DNA of 64,000 bases from positions 4,005,501 through 4,069,500 of the forward strand of contig NZ_CP104992.1 in assembly GCF_030323265.1 (NCBI RefSeq). Reading direction: 5' to 3'. The notes beneath the pieces are model-generated. The model saw nothing but the letters and a program-made list of their open reading frames with translations. It did no database searches and was not told where the DNA came from. Positions within the stretch are counted from its first letter, which is position 1. Each line of letters starts with the position of its first letter. This document shows positions 12,189-20,790 of the stretch, piece after piece. The translations under genes were made by a program, and so were the position numbers. The DNA comes from Terrirhizobium terrae. GTDB lineage: Bacteria; Pseudomonadota; Alphaproteobacteria; Rhizobiales; Rhizobiaceae.

Positions 12189-13148
12189 CGGATGCTCCCT
12201 GCCTTGCCAGAACCGCCGCACCGGCCAGACCGCCATCCTCGCGGCGGATTGCCGGCACGAGCAGCGGTCGATCGAGCCGATGGAGGATGCGCGCCCTCAC
12301 CGCTTCGTCCAGCGCCGCAATCAGCTTGCCCGCCGAGGCAAGCCCGCCGCCTACCGGCACGATGAACGCGCCGACCGTGTTGATGGCCACGGCCAGCGGA
12401 TCGGCGACCAGTTGCAGATAGGCATCGATCGTTTCGCAGGCTTTCGCTTCGCCTGCCTGCCAGTCCTCGATGATCTGGTGGCTGCTGCGGGTTTCTTCAT
12501 GAAACAGGCCATGCAGGCGCTCCATGCCGCGCGCACCGCCGATCGTGTCGATGCAGCCGGACTGGCCGCAGCCGCAGGCGAACCGCGGCACGGACACGAG
12601 ACTTCCCCGAGCTCGACACTGGTATTCATTGCCGGCCCATGCCCCCATTCGCCGGTAACGCCGCCGGCGCCGCGCACGATCCGGCCGTCGATCGCCAGAC
12701 CGCCGCCGATGCCGGTGCCCATGATGATGCAGAACACGACGGGATAACCGCGCCCTGCCCCGTCATTGGCCTCGGCGAGCGTCAGGCAATCGGCATCGTT
12801 CGCAGCAAAGACCGGCCGCCCGGCAACCGATGCGATCGCCTCGGCGATCGGCAGGCCGGTAAGCGGCGGGATGTTTGCGGAAAGTCCGGCCCCGGTGATC
12901 GGATCGACCAGCCCAGCGACGGAGAGGCCGAGTGGCAGGTGCCGCGACGGGTCGGCCTTGTCGGCCAACCCCTGAAGCGCGTCGGCAAGATCCCGCCAGT
13001 CCGCCTTCGGCGTCGGCACGCGATCCAGTTCCTCGACATGGCCCGGCATCCGCGAGATGCCGAACTTGATGAAGGAACCACCGATATCGGCGCAGAGCAC
13101 AGACGCACCCTGCCCAATGTCACCGCGAGGTGAATTGACGGACTGCAT
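12172..13148 (-). CDS. ROK family sugar kinase, frame broken once
   Basis: Joined product about 325 residues. It shows the ATP site CADIGGSFIKFG, the catalytic region FAANDADCLTLAEAN, GTGIGGGLAIDG, GEWGHG and the ROK zinc cluster CGCGQSGCID. ROK kinases phosphorylate glucose, N-acetylglucosamine, N-acetylmannosamine or allose. The frame changes near 12603; one more A in the GAA run reconnects VELGES with LVSVPRFACGCG. The ATG at 13148 overlaps the TGA of the upstream fusion gene by one base, so translation is coupled. With no N-terminal HTH it is a kinase and not a ROK repressor. Substrate unknown. Confidence 0.87.
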
Positions 13149-14704
13149 CACACCGCCCGCTCTTCGAGCCATGCGCGGGTGATCACCTCGTCTTCGGCAC
13201 CGAGCCCATGATTGGCCTCCAGCACCTTGGCCGTCAGTTCTGCACCGGCGGATTTCAGCCTGTCTTCCAGTTCTACGGCCAGCGAACCGTAAAAATCATC
13301 GGTCGCGCTGAGCGACAGGACCTGCACACCCGACAGATCCACCTCCGGCCGCACCTCCAGCACGTTCATGGAGCGCAGCAGAACCGCCTTGCGGATCACC
13401 TCGGGGTGAAGCTGCATCGTGGCGCCGATCATGTTGCCGCCGTTCGAATAGCCGAGGAAGGTCGTGCGCTTAGGGTCCACGCCATAGGCCGGACCGATAT
13501 CCTCGATGAAGGCGACGAAGGCTTCGGCTTCGGAGGCGATCTCCTTCTGGTCGAAAGTCACTTGGTCGAAGCGGCGGAAGAAGCGCGGATAGCCCTCGTC
13601 GACCGACCGGCCGCGCAGGCCGATCAGCATCGCATTCGGCGCCACCTTGCGGCCGAGCGGCAGCATGGCCGTCTCGTCGGCGCCGGTGCCGTGCAGCACG
13701 ACAAGCGTCGAACCATCCCATGTCTCCGGCATATGGATGCGATGGACGAAAGGTAGGTCGCGATAGGTGATCCGCTCCTCGCCGGGAAGGCCGAACTGCG
13801 GCAGCATCACCTTCAGCGCGTCACGATCGCCCTTGAAATGTTTTGGGATGAAGAAGCCGCTGCCGAGCGTCTCGATCGGCTCGTCCGTCATGAAGCCGGG
13901 ACCGTCGGAGGCAAGCTCGATCAGCGTGCCACCCGGCTCGCGGACATAGAGCGAATAGAAATACTGGCGGTCATGCATGTTCATCTCGCCCGCATCGGCG
14001 GCAACGAGGCCCGCATGCACGGCCTCCACTGCCGCCCTGTCGGGTGCTCGGAGCGCCACATGGTCGATCGTGCCGGTGCCCGGCGCTGCAGTCCAGAAAC
14101 CCGAGGCATCGCGCACGTCGAGCACCTGTCCCGTATCGGAGACCAGCCGCTGGATCGACCCCTCGGTGGCACCCGCTTCGAAGCCCATGTGCTTCGTCAG
14201 AAAGGCAGCGGTCTCCTCGGCTTTCTCGGAGAGGATCGTCGCTGCACGAATGCCACGGATCGCATCGGCCTCGGCGATGCCGCCATCCTTCCACCAGACC
14301 CAGTCGCCGTAATCATCGACGCCGACGAGCTTGATGATGATGCCGTCGGGATCGGTCAGACGCAGCACCGGCTCGCCGAATTCCTGGGTCGGGCCGGTCA
14401 TCTTCACATTGCATTGCAGGGCACGCGTCAGCCAGAAGCCGATCGCCTCGCGATCGACCGCAAGGCTGATCTCGCTCGTTGCCCCATGGCCGACGCGGCC
14501 GAGCGAGCCGTCTTCCCAGGCGAGAAAGGTGATGAGCGAGCCGGGCGTTGCGGCGCCATCGCCATAGAAGAGATGCAGCTGCCGCGCATCCTCGAAACCA
14601 GCCGTCCGCTTGACGAGACGCAGGCCCAGGAAACCCACATAGAAATCCACGTTTGCCTGGATCTTGCGGGTGATGGCGGTGACGTGATGGATGCCGCTGG
14701 TCAT
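13148..14704 (-). CDS. Fusion of VOC ring-cleaving dioxygenase-like and alpha/beta-hydrolase domains
   Basis: 518 residues in two parts. Residues 1 to about 310 form two VOC (glyoxalase/extradiol dioxygenase-like) modules with metal-ligand style positions in IHHVT, IDHVAL and LIELA, close to the MhqO/PcpA hydroquinone dioxygenase group. Residues about 315-518 are a carboxylesterase/phospholipase-type hydrolase: VLHGTGADE oxyanion region, nucleophile in GYSNGG, acid in SATDD and histidine in NHGLG, like MhqD. Bacillus makes the two as separate products of a quinone-responsive operon. A GGAG ribosome site precedes the ATG. The gene sits between an M20 peptidase and the ROK kinase. Activity on quinones is inferred. 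Confidence 0.85.
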   Translation of the reverse strand: MTSGIHHVTAITRKIQANVDFYVGFLGLRLVKRTAGFEDARQLHLFYGDGAATPGSLITFLAWEDGSLGRVGHGATSEISLAVDREAIGFWLTRALQCNVKMTGPTQEFGEPVLRLTDPDGIIIKLVGVDDYGDWVWWKDGGIAEADAIRGIRAATILSEKAEETAAFLTKHMGFEAGATEGSIQRLVSDTGQVLDVRDASGFWTAAPGTGTIDHVALRAPDRAAVEAVHAGLVAADAGEMNMHDRQYFYSLYVREPGGTLIELASDGPGFMTDEPIETLGSGFFIPKHFKGDRDALKVMLPQFGLPGEERITYRDLPFVHRIHMPETWDGSTLVVLHGTGADETAMLPLGRKVAPNAMLIGLRGRSVDEGYPRFFRRFDQVTFDQKEIASEAEAFVAFIEDIGPAYGVDPKRTTFLGYSNGGNMIGATMQLHPEVIRKAVLLRSMNVLEVRPEVDLSGVQVLSLSATDDFYGSLAVELEDRLKSAGAELTAKVLEANHGLGAEDEVITRAWLEERAV

Positions 14705-14735
14705 GGTTTTCTCCGCTGCTTCAGTTGGCCCGAAC

Positions 14736-15884
14736 TCACTTGGGTTCCAGAGACATCATCAGGTTGGTGATAAGAGCCGTACGCGGCGCAAGGCTGCTGA
14801 CGAAGATATGCTCGTCGAACGTATGGGCACCCGCGCCATCGGCGCCGAGACCGTCCAGCGTCGGCACGCCAAGGGCTGCCGTAAAATTGCCGTCCGAACC
14901 GCCGCCAGTGACCACGCCTTCCAGCGTGATGCCGAGTTCGGCGGCAATACCGGCCGCCACATCGAACAGCTTCACGCCGTCCTGCGACTGGGCGAAGGGC
15001 GGGCGGTTCATCTGGCCTTTTATCTCGAAGGTGATGTCGGGATCGACCGGCTTCATCGCCTCGATCTTGGCGGTGATCTCCTTGGCCGCGGCCTCGTCCG
15101 GCACGCGCACATCGACCTGCATGCGGCATTCCGCCGGCACCGTGTTGCGGCCCGTGCCGCCCTGGATCGTGCCGATCGTCACCGTCACGCCGCGCTCGGC
15201 ATCGTTCAGCGCTTCCAGCTCCAGCACGAGGCGGGCGGCGCCGCGGATGGCGCTGCGTCCGTCCTGTGGCCGCGTGCCGGCATGCGAAGCGCGTCCCCGC
15301 ACCGTGACGTCGTACATGGCGACGCCCTTGCGGGCGATGACGATCTTGCCGCCGTCGCGGGCGGGCTCGACCACCAGCGTATAGCCGGCATTGCGGGCAA
15401 GCTCTTCCATATAGGCGCGCGACGAATAGCTGCCGATCTCCTCGTCCGGCACGAAGACCAGATCGACCGGCATTTTCGAACCGCGCGAGACGGCGATCTT
15501 CAGAGCTTCGAGAGCCATCAGCGCGCCGGACTTCATGTCATAGGTGCCGGGACCGTAAAGTTTGTCGCCATCGCGCTTCAGCGGCAGCTGCTTGGCGATC
15601 ACTCCATGAGCATGGACGGTATCGAGATGCGCCAGCACCAGCACGCTCTTCTCGTTGGCGCCTTCCGGGCGCGGAGAGCGCACGGTCAGGATATCGCCGA
15701 GACCAAGCGTGCCCGGCAGGCGCTCGACATCGAGCGATGCAGCCTTGGCCAGTTGTTCGACATGATCCACCAGCCGGTTGACGGCCTTTGCATCGTTGGA
15801 GGGCGTTTCGATTTCCACCCAGGCAATGAGTTCCTGCAGCAAAGCTTTGTCGTCGATATCGGCGGCGGAAACGAAACTCGTCAT
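14736..15884 (-). CDS. M20 family metallopeptidase, carboxypeptidase G2-like
   Basis: 382 residues, with the two-zinc ligands of M20 enzymes: HLDTVHAHG, YDMKSGALMA, the catalytic DEEIGS and a C-terminal GAHTFDEHI histidine. A dimerisation insert lies between (VRGRASHAGTRPQDGRSAI). M20 enzymes release amino acids from peptides, N-acyl amino acids or folate-like compounds. AGAGGG lies 6 bases before the start. It ends 31 bases before the VOC-esterase fusion and probably heads that operon. There is no signal peptide, so it is cytoplasmic. The exact substrate is open. Confidence 0.9.
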   Translation of the reverse strand: MTSFVSAADIDDKALLQELIAWVEIETPSNDAKAVNRLVDHVEQLAKAASLDVERLPGTLGLGDILTVRSPRPEGANEKSVLVLAHLDTVHAHGVIAKQLPLKRDGDKLYGPGTYDMKSGALMALEALKIAVSRGSKMPVDLVFVPDEEIGSYSSRAYMEELARNAGYTLVVEPARDGGKIVIARKGVAMYDVTVRGRASHAGTRPQDGRSAIRGAARLVLELEALNDAERGVTVTIGTIQGGTGRNTVPAECRMQVDVRVPDEAAAKEITAKIEAMKPVDPDITFEIKGQMNRPPFAQSQDGVKLFDVAAGIAAELGITLEGVVTGGGSDGNFTAALGVPTLDGLGADGAGAHTFDEHIFVSSLAPRTALITNLMMSLEPK

Positions 15885-16016
15885 GAAAATCCCTCTGTCA
15901 TGTCATGCACTTGATGGGCGGACTATACCGATGAAAGACCGACGGGCAACGGCACGGCGCTGTGATCAGACTGTTCGAGAATTAAATCGGCCGGCAAGAA
16001 GGCGCCGCGAAACGCG

Positions 16017-16613
16017 TCAGCGTTCATTCACCAGATTGAGGATGAGCTGATGGACATTGCCGCCATTGTTCATCTCCACTTTGTCGTAATCCCGGTGCCG
16101 CTCGCGGTTGCGCCTGGAGATCTCGCCGAGCTTTGCGGTGAGTTCCTTGCGGATCTTTGAACATTTCGGATCGTCCGGCACCGACAGGCCGACGCTGACC
16201 GCCTCGATCTCCTTGACCATCTCGACGATCATCTCGCCATGCAGAAGCTCGTGCTTCCTCACACCGGCCTCGAACACGTCCCACTTGGCCTTGAGATTAT
16301 CCGGCATGTTCTTGCCGGCGCGCGGCAGGGTATAGATCAGGGTCAGGCTTGGCCGCGCCGAAACGAGCGTGCAGGCGCCATCGGGCTGAGGCCGGTAGTC
16401 GCGCGACCAGAGAAGCTTGAAATCGGTATGGGCGATGGTGCGCACCTTGCCGCCGACCAGCGGCCCCTTCTCGCCGATCTGGGAGTAGAGTTCGATGCCG
16501 GTCGAACCGCTGACCGTATAGGTCTTGATCTGTTCGACGGGCGCCCATTGGGCCATCGCGATGGAGGGCACGACCGACAAAATGCCAGCCAGAAGATATC
16601 TGCTCAGTCTCAC
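16017..16613 (-). CDS. Secreted DUF922 protein, putative zinc protease
   Basis: 198 residues with a signal peptide (MRLSRYLLAGILSVVPSIAM, cut after AMA near residue 21). The mature part has the DUF922 pattern, including the zinc-binding style motif HELLHGE near residues 118-124. The family is annotated as putative secreted zinc-dependent proteases on the basis of that motif; activity is not shown. Translation starts at a GTG. It lies 84 bases after the HtrA-like protease on the same strand, so the two envelope or quality-control genes may be cotranscribed. Confidence 0.82.
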   Translation of the reverse strand: MRLSRYLLAGILSVVPSIAMAQWAPVEQIKTYTVSGSTGIELYSQIGEKGPLVGGKVRTIAHTDFKLLWSRDYRPQPDGACTLVSARPSLTLIYTLPRAGKNMPDNLKAKWDVFEAGVRKHELLHGEMIVEMVKEIEAVSVGLSVPDDPKCSKIRKELTAKLGEISRRNRERHRDYDKVEMNNGGNVHQLILNLVNER

Positions 16614-16697
16614 TCGTGGACGCGCTCCAACCAGAACTCTGTTGTCGTCCTAGAGGTTGGAGCCCGTCTTTTCAACGTCCCGATGAAACCTGCAGCG

Positions 16698-17657
16698 TCA
16701 GGCTTGTGATCGCGCGACCGGCATCAGCCGCCGCTCGCCAATCGCGCCGTCCAGATCGTAGACAGAAACCACGGCCTCCTGCCCGATCCGCGAACCGTCG
16801 AGAAGCCGGATCAGGTCATCGGCACCGGCGACCGGCTGGTCGTCGATGGCGAGGATGAAGTCGCCCTCCTTCAGGCCCGCCAGTTCCGCCGGACTGCCCG
16901 GCTCGATGCGGCGGATACGAACGGTCGTTTCTTCCGTCATCCCGGCCCGCACCGCGACCCGGCGCGGCAGCGCGATCGTGTCGACCACGACGCCGATATA
17001 GGCGCGGCGGACATGGCCGAAGCGCATGATCTCGGAGACGACAAAATTGGCGGTGTTCGACGCCACCGCGAAAGCAATCCCCTGCGCGCCCTGGATGACC
17101 GCCGTATTCACGCCGACGACCTCGCCCGCGGTCGAGACCAGCGGCCCGCCGGAATTGCCTGGATTGAGCGCGGCATCGGTCTGCACGACGTCATCGATCA
17201 GCCGGCCGGTCGAGGAGCGCATGGAGCGGCCGAGCGCCGAGACCACGCCGGTCGTGACCGACCAGTCGAAGCCGAGCGGATTGCCGATGGCGATCGCGAT
17301 ATGGCCACGCCGAAGCGATTTGGAATCGCCGAGCCGCGCCCAAGACGACACGTCCATGTCGGCTCGGATCAGGGCGATATCGGTATCGGGATCACGCCCC
17401 AAAACGCTGCCCTGCCCGACCGAGCCGTTCGCCGCCCGGATGCGCACCGCCTTGGCGTCGCCCACGACGTGGTGGTTGGTGATGATCAGGCCGTCCGGCG
17501 AAATGGCAAAGCCCGAGCCGTGCCCGCCGCCGGAAAGCCGTTCGATCCGGCTGACCGCCGGGCCGACGCGATCGACGGCGGCAGCGACCGTGGTCGAATA
17601 GGCATCCAGCAGGGCGGCACTCTCCGGAACGGGAGGATTCTTGTCGATGAAACCCAT
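16698..17657 (-). CDS. Trypsin-like serine protease with PDZ domain (HtrA-like, no signal peptide)
   Basis: 319 residues. The protease domain has the catalytic triad H63 (ITNHHVVG), D93 (DPDTDIAL) and S169 (NPGNSGGP). A single PDZ domain fills the C-terminal 90 residues or so (GSPAELAGLKEGDFILAIDD). DegP-type proteins are exported, but this one begins MGFIDKNPPVPESAAL with no hydrophobic leader or membrane anchor, so it should stay in the cytoplasm. GGAG lies 8 bases before the ATG. The gene is divergent from the FadR-type regulator. It is shorter than DegP/DegQ and has one PDZ where they have two. Confidence 0.9.
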   Translation of the reverse strand: MGFIDKNPPVPESAALLDAYSTTVAAAVDRVGPAVSRIERLSGGGHGSGFAISPDGLIITNHHVVGDAKAVRIRAANGSVGQGSVLGRDPDTDIALIRADMDVSSWARLGDSKSLRRGHIAIAIGNPLGFDWSVTTGVVSALGRSMRSSTGRLIDDVVQTDAALNPGNSGGPLVSTAGEVVGVNTAVIQGAQGIAFAVASNTANFVVSEIMRFGHVRRAYIGVVVDTIALPRRVAVRAGMTEETTVRIRRIEPGSPAELAGLKEGDFILAIDDQPVAGADDLIRLLDGSRIGQEAVVSVYDLDGAIGERRLMPVARSQA

Positions 17658-17790
17658 GATGGTTACTCCGGAACTGACTTCCGAAATGGAAGAGATTTGC
17701 AGCAGATGTGGGCGTGCCGCCTCGACGGAACAAGTGAGTCCTCATCGCGCATCCCATGGAGGCTCAAAGTCACTGGACAGCATAAGCGAG

Positions 17791-17836
17791 TGACAAGCGG
17801 CCAAACTTGTCATACATCTGAGTGCAGAAATATAAT
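17791..17836 (+). promoter_or_regulatory. Promoter and operator of the FadR-type regulator
   Basis: A -35 TTGTCA (17807-17812) and a perfect -10 TATAAT (17831-17836) are 18 bases apart. TGACAAG (17791-17797) and CTTGTCA (17806-17812) form an inverted repeat covering the -35. TTGTCATACAT at 17807-17817 is close to the FadR-subfamily GntR pattern TNGTNNNACNA and recurs before kdgD, which suggests autoregulation. Confidence 0.6.
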
Positions 17837-17897
17837 GTGGACGCGGCAGTACGCCGATCAACGTCAAGCGAAAGAGATAGGAAGGACCGCAGCCCCC

Positions 17898-18668
17898 ATG
17901 AGCAAGGAACTCAAGATGAGCGACGAACTCAAGTCGGACACGATCACTTTCCCGAAGACCCGCGCGACCCAACTGAGCGACACGCTTCGCCAGGCGATCG
18001 CCGAGGGACAGTTTCCGCCGGGCTCCCGCCTGCCGAGCGAGGCTCAGCTGACGACGGCCCACGGCGTCAGCCGCACGGTGGTGCGCGAGGCGATCGCGGC
18101 ACTGCGATCGGACCGCCTGGTCGAGGCCCGTCAGGGCGCCGGCGTCTTCGTCCTGCAATCCACGCCGGCCCCGCAGCCGTTCAACCTGTCGCTCGGACAG
18201 ATCGATCTCGCCCGCGTTTCCTCGATGATCGAGCTTCTCGAGCTCAGAACCGCCGTGGAAGTTGAATCGGCGGGGCTTGCGGCCGTTCGGCGCTCTCCCG
18301 CACAGGAAGAAGTGATCCTCGACCGACACTATGCCGTTCGGGCCTGTCTCGAGGCCAACCAGCCGACCAGCGAGGCCGATTTCGCCCTTCACCTTGCCAT
18401 TGCCGACGCCACCAACAACCCGCGGTTCCGCGAATTCCTGACGATGATCGGTCGCAACGTCATCCCCCGCGCTGCCATTCGAGGCGACGACAAGGATGCC
18501 GATCAAACCGGCTATATCAGCCTGCTCGTCGAGGAACATCAGGCGATCGTCGAGGCCATTTCGGACGGCAGCGAGGAAGAAGCACGCGAGGCGATGCGCC
18601 GTCATCTGCGCGGCAGCCAGTTGCGCTACCGCGCACTTCTTCGCGCACTCCGCGAAGATGTCAGATAA
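17898..18668 (+). CDS. GntR-family regulator, FadR (FCD) subfamily
   Basis: 256 residues. An N-terminal winged helix-turn-helix (GQFPPGSRLPSEAQL, GVSRTVVREAIAAL, DRLVEARQGAGVFV) is followed by an all-helical FCD ligand domain with metal-site histidines in LHLAIADATNNPRF and HRHLRGSQ-like helices near the end. Such proteins repress sugar-acid or fatty-acid genes until an acidic ligand binds. A second start at 17916 has AAGGA 7 bases upstream and may be the real one. The gene lies just before kdgD-gci and probably controls that operon and itself through a shared TTGTCRTACA site. Confidence 0.9.
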   Translation: MSKELKMSDELKSDTITFPKTRATQLSDTLRQAIAEGQFPPGSRLPSEAQLTTAHGVSRTVVREAIAALRSDRLVEARQGAGVFVLQSTPAPQPFNLSLGQIDLARVSSMIELLELRTAVEVESAGLAAVRRSPAQEEVILDRHYAVRACLEANQPTSEADFALHLAIADATNNPRFREFLTMIGRNVIPRAAIRGDDKDADQTGYISLLVEEHQAIVEAISDGSEEEAREAMRRHLRGSQLRYRALLRALREDVR

Positions 18669-18672
18669 CTTG

Positions 18673-18703
18673 TTGACATCAATTTAGCCAACCTGTACGA
18701 CAA
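18673..18703 (+). promoter_or_regulatory. Promoter and operator of the kdgD operon
   Basis: A consensus -35 TTGACA (18673-18678) is followed after 17 bases by TACGAC (18696-18701), a weak -10. CTGTACGACAA (18693-18703) overlaps the -10; its reverse complement TTGTCGTACAG matches 9 of 11 bases of the site before the regulator gene. Binding there would block polymerase. Operator identity is inferred from the match. Confidence 0.6.
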
Positions 18704-18738
18704 TTTCTGTCTGGAGGAGACATTCGAGAGGAAATTTC

Positions 18739-19647
18739 ATGATGACGCCTGAAGAGATCAAGGCCACGCTTGGTGCTGGCCTGCTGTCCTTTCCCGTGAC
18801 CCACTTCGATGAAGCGGGCGAGTTCAAACAGGACAGCTATCAGCGCCATATCGAGTGGCTGTCGGGCTTCGACGCCCCGGTCCTTTTCGCGGCAGGCGGC
18901 ACCGGCGAGTTCTTCTCGCTTGCTCCCGATGAAGTTCCCACCATCGTCAAGGCTGCCAAGGAAGCCGCCGGCAGCACCGCGATCGTGTCCGGTTGCGGCT
19001 TCGGCACCAGGGTTGGCGTCGACATGGCGAAGGCCGTGGAAAAGGCCGGTGCCGACGGCATCCTGCTACTCCCCCATTATCTCATCGATGCCCCGCAGGA
19101 AGGGCTCTACAATCACGTCAAGGCGATCTGCCAGTCGGTCGGCATCGGCGTCATGGTCTATAACCGCGACAACTCGGTGCTGCAGGTCGACACGCTGAAG
19201 CGTCTCTGCGACGAATGCCCGAACCTGATCGGCTTCAAGGACGGCACCGGCGATATCGGCCTCGTCCGCCAGGTCACCGCCACCATGGGCGACCGGCTGA
19301 TGTATCTCGGCGGCATGCCGACGGCGGAACTCTTCGCTGAAGCCTATCTCGGCGCCGGCTTCACCACTTATTCGTCCGCCGTCTTCAACTTCGTCCCTGG
19401 CCTTGCGGTCGAGTTCTACAAGGCACTGCGGGCCGGCAATCGCACCCGCTGTGAAGAAATCCTGACGGAGTTCTTCTACCCCTTCATGGCGCTGCGCGCC
19501 CGCCGCAAGGGCTATGCGGTTTCCGCCATCAAGGCCGGCGTGCGCCTGCAGGGCTTTGACGCCGGCAAGGTGCGCCCGCCGCTCGATGACCTGACCGCCG
19601 AAGAAGAGCAGATGCTCCTGAAACTCATTGGCAGCCACAAGCGGTAA
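18739..19647 (+). CDS. kdgD: 5-dehydro-4-deoxyglucarate dehydratase
   Basis: 302 residues of the DHDPS/NAL aldolase family. The Schiff-base lysine is K167 (IGFKDGTGD) and the paired tyrosine is Y141 (VYNRDN). KdgD dehydrates and decarboxylates 5-keto-4-deoxyglucarate to 2-ketoglutarate semialdehyde, the last special step of the oxidative galacturonate/glucarate route. The sequence LLSFPVTHFDEAGEF and GGTGEFFSLAPDE is characteristic. GAGAGGAAA lies 7 bases upstream of the ATG. It heads the operon with gci, the lactone isomerase and a TRAP importer. No semialdehyde dehydrogenase is seen nearby. Confidence 0.93.
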   Translation: MMTPEEIKATLGAGLLSFPVTHFDEAGEFKQDSYQRHIEWLSGFDAPVLFAAGGTGEFFSLAPDEVPTIVKAAKEAAGSTAIVSGCGFGTRVGVDMAKAVEKAGADGILLLPHYLIDAPQEGLYNHVKAICQSVGIGVMVYNRDNSVLQVDTLKRLCDECPNLIGFKDGTGDIGLVRQVTATMGDRLMYLGGMPTAELFAEAYLGAGFTTYSSAVFNFVPGLAVEFYKALRAGNRTRCEEILTEFFYPFMALRARRKGYAVSAIKAGVRLQGFDAGKVRPPLDDLTAEEEQMLLKLIGSHKR

Positions 19648-19653
19648 ACGTAG

Positions 19654-20790
19654 ATGAAGATCGCTTCGGTCCGCACCCATCTTCTCGAACACAGGCTCGA
19701 CGTCGCCTTCGAAAGCGCCTCCATGCGCTTCGACCGTCGCGCCCATGTTCTCGTCGAGATCGAGTGCGACGACGGGACGGTGGGCTGGGGTGAATGCCTC
19801 GGCCCTGCCCGCCCCAATGCGGCAATCGTCGCCACCTATGCCAACTGGCTGATTGGTGAGAACCCGCTCGAGACGGAAAAGATCTGGGCACGGCTCTACA
19901 ATGCGCTGCGCGACCAAGGCCAGCGCGGTCTTGCCGTCACCGCCCTTTCCGGCGTCGACATGGCGCTCTGGGACATCAAGGGCAAGCATTTCAACGCCCC
20001 CGTCTCCATCCTGCTCGGCGGGCGCTTTCGTGAAAGCGTCCGCGCCTATGCGACCGGCAGCTTCAAGCGCGACGGTGTCGACCGGGTCGAGGACAATGCC
20101 CGTGACGTGGCGCGCTATCGCTCGGAAGGCTTTCACGCCACCAAGATCAAGATCGGCTTCGGTGTTGAGGAAGACCTGCGCGTCATCCGCGCCGTGCGCG
20201 AGGCCGCCGGCCCCGACATGCGGCTGATGATCGACGCCAACCATGGCTACGACACGGTGGAGGCAATCAGGCTCGGCAATGCGGCAGCCGAATACGGCAT
20301 CGACTGGTTCGAGGAACCGGTCGTACCGGAACAGCTCGCCGCCTATCGCGAGGTCCGCAGCCGACAGCCGATACCGGTTGCCGGCGGTGAAACATGGCAC
20401 AGCCGCTGGGGCATGCGCGAGCCGATCGAAACCCGCGCCGTCGATATCCTTCAGCCAGATCTTGCCGGCGTCGGCGGTTTTACCGAAGCCAAGCGCGTCG
20501 CCGATTTCGCGGCACTCCACGGCATCCGCGTCGTCCCGCATGTCTGGGGCACAGCGGTCCATATCGCCGCGGCGCTGCAGTTCATGGCGGCGATGATCCC
20601 GAGCCCGGTTCGCGTCAACCCGATCGAGCCGATCCTCGAATTCGACCGCACCGACAACCCCTTCCGTCAGGCGGTGATCAAAACCCCGATCGAACACGAG
20701 CGTGGCGTGGTGCAGATCCCGAATGGCCCGGGCCTGGGGATCGAGATCAACCGCGATGCGCTCAAAGAATTCAGAATGGGAGACGCCTGA
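19654..20790 (+). CDS. gci: D-galactarolactone cycloisomerase (enolase superfamily)
   Basis: 378 residues, the length I recall for Agrobacterium Gci, to which it appears closely similar. Enolase-superfamily residues are visible: K164 and K166 (TKIKIGFG), metal ligands D194 (DANHG), E220 (WFEEP) and E246 (GGETWH), and H296 (PHVWGT). Gci opens galactaro- or glucaro-1,4-lactone to 5-keto-4-deoxyglucarate, the KdgD substrate. It follows kdgD by 6 bases, and its TGA overlaps the ATG of the lactone isomerase gene. Related mandelate racemase or galactarate dehydratase functions are possible, but the neighbours favour Gci. Confidence 0.88.
   Translation: MKIASVRTHLLEHRLDVAFESASMRFDRRAHVLVEIECDDGTVGWGECLGPARPNAAIVATYANWLIGENPLETEKIWARLYNALRDQGQRGLAVTALSGVDMALWDIKGKHFNAPVSILLGGRFRESVRAYATGSFKRDGVDRVEDNARDVARYRSEGFHATKIKIGFGVEEDLRVIRAVREAAGPDMRLMIDANHGYDTVEAIRLGNAAAEYGIDWFEEPVVPEQLAAYREVRSRQPIPVAGGETWHSRWGMREPIETRAVDILQPDLAGVGGFTEAKRVADFAALHGIRVVPHVWGTAVHIAAALQFMAAMIPSPVRVNPIEPILEFDRTDNPFRQAVIKTPIEHERGVVQIPNGPGLGIEINRDALKEFRMGDA

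Noticed and set aside
17013..17897. A 295-codon upstream extension of the FadR-type regulator
   Set aside because: It runs antisense through the HtrA-like gene and across a clear promoter. The wHTH begins only after 17898.
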